64,000 nucleotides of DNA from Pelagicoccus sp. SDUM812002 (lineage in GTDB: Bacteria; Verrucomicrobiota; Verrucomicrobiia; Opitutales; Opitutaceae): contig NZ_JARXHX010000001.1 in the NCBI RefSeq assembly GCF_031127835.1, forward strand, positions 124,001-188,000, read 5' to 3'. Both the position numbers and the translations under genes were made by a program. This document shows, piece after piece, positions 1-11,000 of the stretch; position 1 is the first letter of the stretch, and each line of letters starts with the position of its first letter. The notes beneath the pieces were generated by a model, which searched no databases, was not told the origin of the DNA, and saw only the letters and a program-made list of their open reading frames with translations.

Positions 1-407
1 GCCACAAGACCCCATTGCTTTGGGCTCGGCATGGGCGTTTTCAGCAAGATCGGGGCCAGCAACATCCACCAAAAGCTACCACCTCCAACAAGCAATGCTC
101 CCAGAGTACCACTCGAAACACTGAGGGCGTAGTAGAAAAAAACATACTGCAGGACAGTCTGACCAAGGATAACCCAAGCGAGCAATCCCACAGGAGCCGA
201 TTTAAGAGTGCTTAAAACCGAACTGCGGCAAAACGGCACGATCATCAGGCCCGCAATCATGAATCGGATCCCCGCAAAGGTCATTCGTTCCCCGAAACCA
301 TCTATGGCAAGAGCGTCGTAACTGAGTTTGATAACTGGGAACGCGCTGCCCCAAAGCGCGGCGCAGACGAGAACCTGCAAATAGAAGCTGAACGGAAGCG
401 GTTTCAT
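1..407 (-). CDS. EamA/DMT-family transporter, N-terminal part (runs off left edge)
   Basis: The gene is partial: it starts at ATG 405-407 on the minus strand and is still open at base 1, giving 135 codons. The visible protein begins MKPLPFSFYLQVLVCAALWG, then GSAFPVIKL, an RF.IAGLMIV segment and further hydrophobic stretches. This is the arrangement of the first transmembrane helices of the drug/metabolite (EamA) exporter superfamily, including the early WGSAFP motif and the conserved R-F at the start of helix 2. It should sit in the inner membrane and export or exchange a small metabolite; the substrate cannot be told from sequence. It is divergent from the long operon starting at 652, with about 244 bp between them holding both promoters. 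Confidence 0.8.
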   Translation of the reverse strand, partial: MKPLPFSFYLQVLVCAALWGSAFPVIKLSYDALAIDGFGERMTFAGIRFMIAGLMIVPFCRSSVLSTLKSAPVGLLAWVILGQTVLQYVFFYYALSVSSGTLGALLVGGGSFWWMLLAPILLKTPMPSPKQWGLV

Positions 408-651
408 TGCCTAATGGCATTCCACAAAGCGTTCGTCATTCCAGTCCGGCAACCTAAAAGAGGTACGCCTCTACTCGGATTTTCGGTCCATTTTTTCTGG
501 GTTAGAGTGGCGCGTCATTAGCTTGAGTGACATAGTTCAAACCCGTCGGCACAGCTCGCCAAATCTACAGCGACCCGACGCAATCCCAAGCCGAACCAAG
601 CCGTTTCACTAGCAGTGTTATCGTACCCAGCCTAATCCCAACAGTCCACGC

Positions 652-3276
652 GTGCCAATCGGACTCAATCTCAAATTTATTCGTCGTCATATCACGCAGC
701 CCGCCAAAGGGCTGTGCGTCTGGGCGCTTTTTTCACTCTGCGGTCCACAAGCAAGGGCGGTAGACACGCTCTCGATTTTGTCAGAAGCGCCTCGTCTTGA
801 AACCGCTGCTGAGCTTTTCAATTCCGGCCAATACGAAGAGGTAATTATCTACTCGACCGCAGCTCAAGACCTCGACCCTTGGATCACCGACTGGGAGATC
901 TACAAGGCTCGATCTCTCATGGCGCTGGGCCAATACGAGGAAGCCTACACTTCGCTCGAAGCCTACGTGAGCGAGCGCTCGTACGATATCCGGGCACGCC
1001 TTCTCCTTCGAGAGACCGCCCTGCTCACCGGACGTATCGACGAGGCCGAGCGGCAGAAGGAAGCCCTCGCATACCTCGTTAACGAACAACGCCGCCGCTA
1101 CGCCTACGATCCCGAGAACGTCGTCGCCATCGGACATATCGCCTTGCTCTACGACGTGGAACCCAAGCTGGTCTTGGAGAACTTTTTTCGGCGGGCGCAA
1201 GAGTTCAGCACCAAGCCGGTTTCTGCTTACCTTGGCACCGGAAATCTGGCGCTCTCCAAGGACGACTTCAAACTCGCCTCCAAAGCATTCCAAGAAGGAC
1301 TCCTAGAATATCCTGGCCACGTTGAATTACTTCACGGCCTAGCCAAAGCCTACGAAGAGGGCGATAGGGCGCAGTTGCTCAACTACGTCCAACAGGCCCT
1401 CGCCATCAACTCCCGCCATTCCCCCACTCTCGTGCTGCTCGCAGAGCACCTAATCGCCGCCGAGTCCTATGAAGCGGCTGCACAAAATCTCGACGCCGCC
1501 CTACTGGTCAATCCACGCGACTCCGAAGCCCTCGCCCTGAAGGCGACTATCGCCTACATCCGCAATGAAAACGACCGTGGCGACGAGCTACGTACAGCCG
1601 CCTTGGCATCTTGGCCAACCAATCCGCGGGTTGACTACCGCATCGGTAAGCAACTTTCCCGCAAGTACCGCTTTTCCGACGGTTCCAGCCACCAGCGTAT
1701 CGCCCTTGGGTTGGACGAGGGCTACAACCCCGCCCGCATCCAACTCGCTCAAGACCTTCTACGCCTCGGACGCAACGAAGAGGCATGGAAGCTGGCCAAT
1801 GCCGTGCATGAAGCAGATCCGTATAATATTTCTGCATACAACTTGGTCACTCTGCGGGATCGTCTCAACAACTTCCAAACCATCGAGTCTGAGCACTTTC
1901 TCATTCGCATGAGCAACGAAGAAGCGCCGGTCTACGGCGAGCGTGCCCTCGAGGTATTGGAGAATGCCCATACGCGCCTGACCGAGAGATACGGCCTCGA
2001 GCTTCCACAGAAAACCACGGTTGAAATTTACCCGAACCCTGCCGACTTCGAAACACGGACATTCGGCGTCCCGGGCAACCCAGGATTCCTCGGCGTCTGC
2101 TTCGGCCCCGTCTTCACCATTAACAGCCCCTCTACCCGAGAGGCGAATTGGGAAGCCGTGCTCTACCACGAATTTTGCCACACCATCACCCTCAACCTCA
2201 CCAACAACCGTATGCCTAGATGGCTCTCAGAAGGAATCTCTGTCTACGAGGAACAGATCGCAAACCCAGCATGGGGACAGCGTATGAGCGTGCCGTACCG
2301 CACCCGGATCCTCTCCGGGCAGATGCAGCCAATCAGCTCCATGAGTTCCGCATTCCTGCAAGCGAACGATGGTGAAGATATACAATTTGCCTACTACCAA
2401 TCGTATCTGGTCGTTGAATACATCGTCCAGACTTATGGTATCTCGCCGCTGCGCGATTTGCTCGTCTCCTTGGGCGAAGGAGTCGAAATCAACGAGGGAT
2501 TGGAAACGCACCTCGCTCCGCTCGATGAGCTCGACGATGGGTTTTCACAATTTGCCCGCGCCCAAGCGGAACAATTGGCCAGCGACTACCGCTTCGATTC
2601 GCAGAGCGGTCCGGTGGGAACAATTCTCGACCTGACTTCACCGAAAGAAAACTACCGGGCGGAACTTGACCATGCTAACGAATTCCTGGAAGCGGAAGAT
2701 TGGACAGCAGCGATCGAACGGCTAGAACAACTGATCGTAACAGCAGGCTACCTCCCGGGTGAAGAAAACGCCCACTGGCCGCTTTCCAAAGCGTATCACG
2801 GCATCGGATATTACGACAAAGAAGCCGAGACACTCGAAGAAATGGTAGAGCACGAAGCGAATCGCTTGCCCCCCGTCACCCGTCTCCATGAACTTGCAAT
2901 CTTAAGTGAAGACGCACCGAAAATCTATAAGTGGTCGAACGCATGGTTAGCGATAAACCCTATGGCTGAAACACCTTGGCGTTCACTCCTCAAATCCGCA
3001 AAGTCCCTCGATGTCTCGCCTCGGGCAACCGAAGCGGTTTCCGCTTTGCTCGCCTTAGATACGCCCGACCGCCCCTCTCTGCACTACCAAATGGCCCTAT
3101 TGACCGCAGCAGACGACCCAGAAGGAGCCAAACGCCATGTGCTCAAGGCCCTCGAAGCAGCGCCACGTTTCAAGGACGCATACCGACTTCTAAAAGAGCT
3201 ACAATCCACCATCGCCCAATCCACTCCTAAGGACCCATTGGAAGGTCTCGACCTTAAGTATGACTTCTTGGACTAA
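652..3276 (+). CDS. Secreted TPR protein with gluzincin (peptidase MA-like) domain
   Basis: The 874-aa protein starts at GTG 652. It has an N-terminal signal peptide (hydrophobic core, cleavage near AQARA-V) and many TPR-like helical repeats over roughly residues 50-400 and again from about 660 to the end. Between them lies a zinc metallopeptidase domain with HEFCH at residues 506-510 and a downstream WLSEG whose Glu (527) fits the third metal ligand of the gluzincin/peptidase_MA fold. It should be periplasmic or exported. It is the first gene of the MoxR/DUF58 operon and its end overlaps the next gene by 17 nt, so the two are probably translationally coupled. Substrate unknown. The start codon is uncertain because no clear Shine-Dalgarno is visible. 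Confidence 0.8.
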   Translation: MPIGLNLKFIRRHITQPAKGLCVWALFSLCGPQARAVDTLSILSEAPRLETAAELFNSGQYEEVIIYSTAAQDLDPWITDWEIYKARSLMALGQYEEAYTSLEAYVSERSYDIRARLLLRETALLTGRIDEAERQKEALAYLVNEQRRRYAYDPENVVAIGHIALLYDVEPKLVLENFFRRAQEFSTKPVSAYLGTGNLALSKDDFKLASKAFQEGLLEYPGHVELLHGLAKAYEEGDRAQLLNYVQQALAINSRHSPTLVLLAEHLIAAESYEAAAQNLDAALLVNPRDSEALALKATIAYIRNENDRGDELRTAALASWPTNPRVDYRIGKQLSRKYRFSDGSSHQRIALGLDEGYNPARIQLAQDLLRLGRNEEAWKLANAVHEADPYNISAYNLVTLRDRLNNFQTIESEHFLIRMSNEEAPVYGERALEVLENAHTRLTERYGLELPQKTTVEIYPNPADFETRTFGVPGNPGFLGVCFGPVFTINSPSTREANWEAVLYHEFCHTITLNLTNNRMPRWLSEGISVYEEQIANPAWGQRMSVPYRTRILSGQMQPISSMSSAFLQANDGEDIQFAYYQSYLVVEYIVQTYGISPLRDLLVSLGEGVEINEGLETHLAPLDELDDGFSQFARAQAEQLASDYRFDSQSGPVGTILDLTSPKENYRAELDHANEFLEAEDWTAAIERLEQLIVTAGYLPGEENAHWPLSKAYHGIGYYDKEAETLEEMVEHEANRLPPVTRLHELAILSEDAPKIYKWSNAWLAINPMAETPWRSLLKSAKSLDVSPRATEAVSALLALDTPDRPSLHYQMALLTAADDPEGAKRHVLKALEAAPRFKDAYRLLKELQSTIAQSTPKDPLEGLDLKYDFLD

Positions 3277-4096
3277 AAGGCACGTTCTCCATCTCTGTGC
3301 GGGCATAGGGTTCGCGATCTCCGGATTCCTGGCGAGCGTTTCGCAAGGGCAGATGCTCGACCGAGCAGGCGTGCCCGAATGGGAAGTTTCGCCGGCCTTT
3401 AAGGATGACGTCTTTACTTTTGCCCGCATTCAGTATGACTCCTTTGGATACGGAGGTGGCTGGGGCGGCGGTCGCCGCGGACGTTGGGCAATCGACTATC
3501 CGGACGCGGAACTCAACCTCGCCTACCGCTTACAGCAAATGACCAGCCTAAAGGTCAATCCCGACTCAGCGGTAGTGCGTCTGGACGAAGACAATCTCGC
3601 CGACTACCCTTTCCTCTATATGGTTGAACCGGGCTCCCTTTCCTTTCGCGAAACGGAAGTAGAGGCGCTTCGGAACTACCTGCTCAACGGCGGCTTTCTT
3701 ATGATCGACGACTTCTGGGGCGAGGAGGAATGGTATAACCTTCAGTACGAACTCGAGCGTGTTTTCCCCGACCGAGAAATACATGACTTAACCATCGAGC
3801 ACCCCATTTTCCACATCGTCTTCGACCTCAAAGAAAAGCCGCAAGTACCGTCCGTCGGGCATGCCATGCGATACCAAGGAACGGGCCGCACGTGGGAGCG
3901 CGAGGATGCCAAGGAGGTAAATTATCGAGCTATTTATGATGACGACGGCCGAATGATCGTGATCATTTGCCATAACACCGACCTCGGCGATGGCTGGGAG
4001 CGCGAAGGCGATTCGGAATGGTACTTCCGAGAGTTCGCCGAGAAAAAAGCCTATCCCATGGGCATCAATATTATCGTCTACGCCATGACCCACTAA
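3260..4096 (+). CDS. DUF4159 domain-containing exported protein
   Basis: The 278-aa protein has an N-terminal signal-like hydrophobic segment followed by a Gly-rich stretch (GYGGGWGGGRRGRW). Typical DUF4159 features follow: FTFARIQYDS near the start, DYPFLYMVEPG, then LRNYLLNGGFLMIDDFWG. The fold is related to glutamine-amidotransferase-like/ThuA-like domains, but no catalytic cysteine is obvious. DUF4159 proteins regularly sit beside MoxR-DUF58-VWA genes in Verrucomicrobia and Planctomycetes; the biochemical role is unknown. The start ATG overlaps the preceding gene by 17 nt, and moxR follows after 33 nt. Confidence 0.85.
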   Translation: MTSWTKRHVLHLCAGIGFAISGFLASVSQGQMLDRAGVPEWEVSPAFKDDVFTFARIQYDSFGYGGGWGGGRRGRWAIDYPDAELNLAYRLQQMTSLKVNPDSAVVRLDEDNLADYPFLYMVEPGSLSFRETEVEALRNYLLNGGFLMIDDFWGEEEWYNLQYELERVFPDREIHDLTIEHPIFHIVFDLKEKPQVPSVGHAMRYQGTGRTWEREDAKEVNYRAIYDDDGRMIVIICHNTDLGDGWEREGDSEWYFREFAEKKAYPMGINIIVYAMTH

Positions 4097-4129
4097 CACT
4101 CTGCCCAAAATCCATTTTCCCAATACGCT

Positions 4130-5116
4130 ATGTCTGACACTATCGAATCCCATTCCGCCATCTTCGAACGTATCCAAATCGGAAGACAAAAAGTCGAAAG
4201 CGAACTTTCAAAAGTTATCGTAGGCCAAACTGAAGTCACCAAGCAACTTCTGGTCGCCCTGCTCGCAGGTGGTCACTGCATGATCACCGGAGCTCCAGGA
4301 CTTGCGAAGACGCTTCTGGTTAAGTCCATTTCAAACATCTTTCAACTCAACTTCCAGCGAATCCAATTCACGCCCGATTTGATGCCCGCAGACATAACCG
4401 GTACGGAAATCCTTACCGACACGGACAAAGGCCGACAACTCACCTTCGTGCCCGGCCCTATGTTTACCAACCTCCTCCTCGCCGACGAAATAAACCGCAC
4501 CCCTCCGAAAACTCAATCCGCCCTCCTGGAAGCAATGCAGGAACATCAGGTCACGGCTGCCGGAGCCCGACACGTCTTGGAGGAACCCTTCTTCGTTCTA
4601 GCCACTCAGAACCCGGTCGAAATGGAGGGAACCTACCCTCTGCCTGAAGCTCAATTGGATCGCTTCCTATTCAACGTCCTTATTGATTACCTACCAGAGG
4701 CGGACGAGATCGAAGTGGTACGGCGCACCACAATCAACTCCAAACCCTTCATAGAGCCGGTCTTCAGTGCCGAAGAGGTCATAGCTATCCAAAGTCTCGT
4801 CCGAGAGGTTCCTGTATCCGACGACGTAATACAGTATGCCGTCAAACTAACCGCCGCGAGCCGACCCAATACGCCAAACGCTCCAGAATTCGTAAACAAG
4901 TACGTCAACTGGGGAGCTGGCACACGTGCCGCTCAAGCGCTAGTCTTGGCCTCCAAAGCCCTCGCCCTCTGGGAAGGACGTTCCTACGTGAGCAAAGAAG
5001 AGATCAAGACCTTAGCTAAACCTGTTCTCCGCCACCGCATCTTACTCAACTACCGAGCGGAGGCAGAAGCTAAAACCGTCGAACAAATCATCGAGGACCT
5101 TCTCCAAACCATCTGA
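4130..5116 (+). CDS. MoxR-family AAA+ ATPase
   Basis: The 328-aa protein is a full-length MoxR ATPase. The Walker A motif GAPGLAKT is at residues 54-61, Walker B is LLLADEINR, sensor 1 is VLATQNPVE, and the C-terminal lid holds the LDRFLFN and RHRI-type segments. MoxR proteins are cytosolic chaperone-like ATPases that work with von Willebrand A-domain partners, here encoded directly downstream (DUF58, BatA-like, VWA proteins). The length and order match the common MoxR-DUF58-VWA cluster. It is expected to remodel or activate an envelope or metal-binding client complex; the client is not known. Confidence 0.93.
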   Translation: MSDTIESHSAIFERIQIGRQKVESELSKVIVGQTEVTKQLLVALLAGGHCMITGAPGLAKTLLVKSISNIFQLNFQRIQFTPDLMPADITGTEILTDTDKGRQLTFVPGPMFTNLLLADEINRTPPKTQSALLEAMQEHQVTAAGARHVLEEPFFVLATQNPVEMEGTYPLPEAQLDRFLFNVLIDYLPEADEIEVVRRTTINSKPFIEPVFSAEEVIAIQSLVREVPVSDDVIQYAVKLTAASRPNTPNAPEFVNKYVNWGAGTRAAQALVLASKALALWEGRSYVSKEEIKTLAKPVLRHRILLNYRAEAEAKTVEQIIEDLLQTI

Positions 5117-5132
5117 GACTTTTAAAAACATC

Positions 5133-6038
5133 GTGCCGCAATCAGCCACCAGTATCGATCCCGAAGCCTTGCTCGCCATCCGCGACCTCGAGCTGCGTGC
5201 ACGCATCGTGGTGGACGGCCTTTGGTCTGGACTGCACCGAAGTCCCTATCATGGCTTCTCGGTCGAATTTTCCGAGTATCGGCAGTACAGCCCAGGAGAC
5301 GACTTGCGCTATTTGGATTGGAAGGCTCTCGCTCGCACAGATCGTGAGTACCTCAAGATCTTCGAAGACGAAACGAACTTACGTTGCACTATCGCTCTCG
5401 ATTCAAGCAAGTCCATGAACTTCGCTTCCGGAGTGTACCCCAAGACTGAATACGCAAAGACACTCGCAGCTACACTTTCCTACTTCCTGCTCCAACAGCG
5501 CGATATCGTCGGGCTTGCCCGTTTCGACGAAGATGTTAACAATTATCTTCCCGCTCGATGGCGTCCGGGCCATTTGAAACGGGTCTTTGCCCTACTCGAG
5601 CAAGCTTCGCAAGGCCTATCCACCAATATAGAAAAGTCGCTGCAGTCTATCGGACGACTGTGCCGCAAGCGCGGACTCGTTATTTTGATATCCGACTTTC
5701 TTTCGGATCCGGAACAATGGCATCAATCTCTGGCACACTTGACTGCCATGGGGCACGACGTGAGAGCCTTACAAGTGCTCGATCCTGCTGAGGTCAATCT
5801 GGACTTCGGCAAGCCTGCATACTGGGAGGACATCGAGTCGGGTGAAACCCTTTACGTCGACCCAGAGTCCCTAAAGAGCCGTTACCAAGATCGCTTTGCC
5901 AGTCGGCAAAGTAGGTTGTTGGAAGTGTTCCGCTCTGCAGGTGTCCGTCACCAAACTATCACTACAGACCAAGCACTCGACCAGTCGCTCTTGGACTTCG
6001 TACGAAACTTGAGGGGAGCCAATCGCTCACGTCCATGA
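5133..6038 (+). CDS. DUF58 protein (VWA-like, MoxR partner)
   Basis: The 301-aa protein starts at GTG 5133, 16 nt after moxR. It carries the DUF58 signature region (GxHRSPYHGFSVEFSEYRQY followed by GDDLRYLDWKALARTD) and then a VWA-like fold with a modified metal-ion site (ALDSSKSM, a DxSxS-like motif). DUF58 proteins are the usual cytosolic or membrane-associated partners of MoxR ATPases. The final codons overlap the next gene by 4 nt (ATGA), which supports translational coupling in one operon. Confidence 0.92.
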   Translation: MPQSATSIDPEALLAIRDLELRARIVVDGLWSGLHRSPYHGFSVEFSEYRQYSPGDDLRYLDWKALARTDREYLKIFEDETNLRCTIALDSSKSMNFASGVYPKTEYAKTLAATLSYFLLQQRDIVGLARFDEDVNNYLPARWRPGHLKRVFALLEQASQGLSTNIEKSLQSIGRLCRKRGLVILISDFLSDPEQWHQSLAHLTAMGHDVRALQVLDPAEVNLDFGKPAYWEDIESGETLYVDPESLKSRYQDRFASRQSRLLEVFRSAGVRHQTITTDQALDQSLLDFVRNLRGANRSRP

Positions 6039-8050
6039 GTTTTCTCGCTCCCTTCTTTTTGATCGGAATCGCTCTCGTGGCGGGGCCTATACTTTTTCAC
6101 CTGATGCGTCAGGCGCCGCGTAATCGCGTCGTCTTCAGTTCCACCGATTTATTGGAACCCAGCCAACCAAAGCATCAAACCAGTCGTCGAGTCCAAAACC
6201 CTTGGCTACTGCTGATTCGTTGCCTCATCATTGCTCTGCTCGCTTTCGCATTCGCCCGTCCCTTCATTCCTACCTCCTCACAAAACACGAGCTCGAACGA
6301 AATCCGGCGCGATGTGGTCATCGCGCTCGACCAAAGCGCGAGCATGAACAGAACTGGTGTCGCTCAAGGAGTAATTGAAGAAGCAATCTCAATTGTCGAA
6401 GCCCTAAAACCCAAAGACCAACTTTCTGTATTCGGATTTACTGACAGGATTGCACCCATTCTCTCTAACGAGCAGTGGTTAGACCTCTCTACTGAGAACC
6501 GAAAAGCCTTTGTCGTAGAGCAACTGCGAAATTGGAAGCCACTTAATTATCCTGGAGAAATCGACTTGGCGATTAGCGAGGCCGTATCGGAAATAGAAGG
6601 ACTGAGGGAGTTGTCATCAGCTCCAGGATACGGCGAGGTTTACATTATTTCTGACTTCGCAGAGGGAACGAGCCTAAATGGGATCGAGCTCATTGACTGG
6701 CCAACGGCCATGCGTTTGACGAAGGTCGAAGTTCAACCAGCTGTTTCGGGACCTAACCTGAGTCTTCGCTGGCTACATGGGACCGAAACCGAGGACGGCC
6801 AATCGGTAGTTCAAATCGTTGTAACCACCACCCAGCCGCAGAGCAAGAGCCTCGCGACAATCTCTATCGAAAACGCGGTTACGGGCGAAACCATCGGGCA
6901 GACTCTAGAGGTCGTTATCGAAGATGAAGCCCAAAAGATCGTTTCGCTTCCGATCGAGCAAAGCCTTCTAAACTCTCCGATCTCCATCCGGCTCGAAGGC
7001 GACCAGCAGGAGTTCGACAACCTGCTGCCAATAGCTCCCGAATACATCCCTGAAGTCACGATCGGATTACTCAGCTCCGATACGACGAGCGCCGAAAAAG
7101 CCGCTCCATATTTCGTCGCCAAAGGAGTCCAGGGGTTCGAGAGTCCGCGCACTCAGATAGACACCCAAACTCCTACGAGTTCCGGCAATGACGCTTTCCT
7201 GATCGACCGCAGTCTCTCGGCAGACGAAACAAGCGCTATTCGAGCTGAAATCGGGAGCGGAAAGTCAGCTCTCATTCTCGCTCGCAGTATCGATATTTCC
7301 GATACGCTTCGTGCTCTAACGGGAAACGACGCGTGGGTGATTAGCGATCGTCCTCGGGCGAAGTCTCTCCTGATCGGCGAAGTCGATTTCGGGCATCCCC
7401 TTTTCGCGCCTTTCGCTTCACCCCGCTACAGCAATTTTGCAAATATCAATATCTGGAAGGCACCTGAGATGGCAACTCCAGACAGCGCAACCATCCTTGC
7501 CCGCTTCGATGACAAAACACCTCTTCTGAGTTCCTTGCCAATTAGCGAAGGGACTCTTTACGTTTGGACTGGAAGTTGGGACCCCGCAGACTCCCAGTGG
7601 GTTTTATCGAGCAAGTTCATTCCCTTCCTTCATCGTTTCATTCTCGGAGCATCAGGAGGCCCTGCCTTCGCTAGCAATGTTCAAGTAACCAAGGAAAACG
7701 TCGATCGCTACCAAAGTCTCACCTCCGACCAACAGATTGAGTCGGTAGGGATCTATCCAGTCCGAGGACAGTCGAACCGTTGGGTGGCCTTTCAACCTGT
7801 TCTTGAAGAAAGCAAAACAAATTCGATTTCCCAAGACGCTTGGGACCAGCTTGGACTGCCGGAGTTTGACGAATCCATCACTCGCGCTCAGGTCGAACGT
7901 ATTCGAATCAACTCGGACAGAGAATCCGCTGCAAACATCGAGGAACGCCAGCAGATTTGGCAATGGCTACTATGGGTCGTTTTGGGACTACTCGCCGTCG
8001 AAAGCGTACTAGCAATTACTTCACCACGCGGAAGGGAGGCCACGACGTAA
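6035..8050 (+). CDS. BatA-like membrane protein with VWA domain
   Basis: The 671-aa protein begins with the N-terminal 'aerotolerance regulator' BatA-type helix (FLAPFFLIGIALVAGPILFHL) and a second helix near residues 65-80. A VWA domain follows with an intact MIDAS start (DQSASMN). Next is a long extracytoplasmic part, and a last hydrophobic segment (WQWLLWVVLGLLAVESVLA) lies near the C terminus. It overlaps DUF58 by 4 nt and abuts the DUF4175 gene through TAATG. It is probably an inner-membrane member of the MoxR-dependent complex. Confidence 0.88.
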   Translation: MSFLAPFFLIGIALVAGPILFHLMRQAPRNRVVFSSTDLLEPSQPKHQTSRRVQNPWLLLIRCLIIALLAFAFARPFIPTSSQNTSSNEIRRDVVIALDQSASMNRTGVAQGVIEEAISIVEALKPKDQLSVFGFTDRIAPILSNEQWLDLSTENRKAFVVEQLRNWKPLNYPGEIDLAISEAVSEIEGLRELSSAPGYGEVYIISDFAEGTSLNGIELIDWPTAMRLTKVEVQPAVSGPNLSLRWLHGTETEDGQSVVQIVVTTTQPQSKSLATISIENAVTGETIGQTLEVVIEDEAQKIVSLPIEQSLLNSPISIRLEGDQQEFDNLLPIAPEYIPEVTIGLLSSDTTSAEKAAPYFVAKGVQGFESPRTQIDTQTPTSSGNDAFLIDRSLSADETSAIRAEIGSGKSALILARSIDISDTLRALTGNDAWVISDRPRAKSLLIGEVDFGHPLFAPFASPRYSNFANINIWKAPEMATPDSATILARFDDKTPLLSSLPISEGTLYVWTGSWDPADSQWVLSSKFIPFLHRFILGASGGPAFASNVQVTKENVDRYQSLTSDQQIESVGIYPVRGQSNRWVAFQPVLEESKTNSISQDAWDQLGLPEFDESITRAQVERIRINSDRESAANIEERQQIWQWLLWVVLGLLAVESVLAITSPRGREATT

Positions 8051-11000
8051 TGAAAGAAACGATACAAGAACAGTCTCATTTGTCTCACGCAAAACTGCGA
8101 CGGGAACTTTATCCAGTGGCCCTTCGAATTCGTGACAGAGAACGTATCCAAATCCGAACGAAGGCTTTCCTGAAGGCCTTTGCTGCGTGCGCTCTCGCTG
8201 CGTCAATCGCTTACCTCTTTCCTAGTCTATCCGACTTTGCCGCGATTGTCGGGATACTGGCCACTACCTTATTTCTGGTGCTTTCGTACAGGCGAGAGAA
8301 TCATATTGGAATTGATTATCTAGAGGCCGCTCGCGCTATCGAAAAGAAAAACCCCAATCTCAACCAATCTCTCATTACCGCGGTCCAGCAGAATCTCGCA
8401 GGCGACTCAGGCTTCTTTTCCACTCAAGTAATAAACCAAGCCTTAGCATCAGAAAGTGTGCCCGAATGGGAGAACATCGGAAAGCCTGATTCCCTGAAAG
8501 GCGCTCTCTCGCACATTGGGGCACTTTCAATCTTGGCATTTAGCCTCTACGCGTGCTTCCAAGCCAGCAAGTGGTCTGACTCAATTAACGAGGAATTTGC
8601 GCAGTCACCCGAAGTAGCAAGCTCAGTTTTAATCGAGCCTGGCAACATCGAGATCCAACGCGGTTCGTCTATCGTCGTCACTGCTCGCTTCGAGGGACGT
8701 CTGCCCGATGGCGTCGAGCTAGAGCTTGTCCCATCCAATACCGAGGCGTCCTCTACGATTCGCATGGCCCAGAGTCTTTCGGATCCAGTATTCGCTTATT
8801 CTCTCCAGGGAATCGAGGAAACAATCGCTTATCGTATTCGCTACCGAGATAGTGTTAGCGAAACCCACCATATATCTGTTTACGATCTACCTAAGCTCGT
8901 AACGGCAGATGCAGTGCTAAAATTCCCAGAATACACAGGTTGGAAAAGTCGCAAGGTCATGGATACACTGCGCCTGTCCGCGATAGAGGGAACCCGACTC
9001 TCCTACACCTTCAATACCAACAAGCCCGTCCAAGACGCTTACCTGGAGAATAAAAGAGGTGAACGCGTTAGCCTGAATCCGAACAATGAATACAAAACTC
9101 AGTTCTTATTGGAATCGGTCCTAAATCGTTCTGAGAGCTACACTCTGCATCTGCAAGACGAAGCGGGACGTTTCAACGAATACCCCGCAGAAATACAAAT
9201 CGACTCGATCGAAAACAAACGTCCCAATTTACGGGTAGAGTCACCCCGTGGAGACTTGCGAGTGTCTCCCCTCGAGGAAGTACTTTTCAGCGGAAACGTG
9301 AGCGATGACTTCGGACTCCTAGATTACGGAATCGGATTCGCATTTTCTGGGGAAGAACCAAACAGCTTTTCCTTAGCGAACGAAAAAGCTGCTCCCGACA
9401 CTTTCGAAGACGAATTGAACTATCTCCTCAACTTGGAAGAACACTCCGTACAGCCAAAGGACATTTTCAGTTGGTACCTATGGGCGACCGATTTCGGCCC
9501 AGACGGAGCCGTGCGCCGCACCACTGGAGACCTATATTTCGCCGATGTGCGAAATTTCGATGAGATATTCAGAGAGCAAGATCAGGGTGGCGGTGGACAA
9601 GGCGAAACCTCCGAACAAGGCATGGAGCTCTTAGAGAAGCAAAGGCGAATCGCCATCTCCCTATTTCGTATCAAGAATGCTGCGACGGACGCAGAGTCAG
9701 AATCGGATAATCTCGACGTCGTTCAGTTAAGCCAAGTCGAAGCTTTAGAGGAACTTCAGCAACTCGTCCCCCAACTGCGTGAGGCGAGTTCACGGCAGTA
9801 CGCTTCCGAGGCACAACGCTTCATGGAGGGTGTCGACGTCGGCCTTAGCCAAGCTATTGATCGGCCAAGCCTCGAGCCACTCGAGTTGGCCTGGAGCGAC
9901 GCCCAAAGTGCTTACGACAAATTGGTGAAGCTGGGGGACGACGAGTTTAACGTATCACGGTCTCAGAATTCGCAACAAGGCGGTGGCGGCGGTCCGTCCC
10001 GCAATCAAGCCCAAATCAACGAGCTCGATTTTCGAACTGAGGACAGCCGATACGAAACGGCCAGCCAAGCCCAAGCCCTCACCTCTCCGGATGAAAGAAA
10101 GGATTTGGAACTGATCTCGAAACTCAGCGAACTATCCCGCAGACAGGATGACATCAACGAACGGCTTCAAGAAATGCAGGGCGAACTAGCCAACGCAAAA
10201 TCGGAAGAGGAGCGGCAACGCATCGAGCGGGAGCTCAAACGCTTGGAAGAGGAGCAGCAGCAAATGCTCGCCGACGCCGACGAGGCTATTCGTCAAGCTG
10301 GCAACCGACAAAGTACCCGCCAAGTTCGCGAACAGTTGGAACAAGCCCGCGAGAACATGCGCGAGGCAAAGGAGGAACTTGAGGACGGACAAGTCTCGCA
10401 GGCTCTCGCCTCAGGTACCCGAGCCCGCAACACCTTGGACCAAAGCCGCGACCAGATGCGCGAAGCCAATAGTAGCGAGTTCTCTGAAGCATTGCGCGAA
10501 GCTCGCTCGCAGGCGAAGCAGCTTTCGGAGACCCAGGAACAATTGGAGCAGCAAATCGATGATTTCGTGAAGACGTCCCGCGGCAAACTAGATGACACGG
10601 AGGAGCGTGAATCTCTGGCTCAAGACATCGAGCAGCAATCGCGGGAATTGAAAAGCCTACTTGATCAAGTGCGCGAGATAGCTGAAGCGGCGGAAAACGT
10701 TGAGCCCGGTTTATTCCGCGACCTGTATCAGATTCTTCGCGACAACAACACATCCCGCTACGAGGAACGTTACGATGAAAGCTCACTCTACGTAAGACAG
10801 GGGTTCATAGACGAAGCTCGAGGAGGCCAAAGAGGCTTGTCCGAAAGCATTGAGCAGTTAAGCGAATCAATTTCCGATGCCGCCGAGAGCGTTTTAGGTA
10901 ACGAAGCTGCCACCATGCAATTCGCCCAATCTGAAATCGAATCGCTAAACCAACAGCTTGAGTCGGAACGCCAGTCGCAAAATCAGTCACAAGCTCAGTC

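Noticed and set aside
202-420. 72-codon minus-strand frame near the left edge
   Set aside because: The neighbouring frame from ATG 407 encodes a transporter N terminus and stays open to base 1, so this is a shadow.
7957-8049. Upstream extension of the DUF4175 gene
   Set aside because: It would overlap the BatA-like gene by 94 nt; ATG 8050 in the TAATG junction is the natural start.
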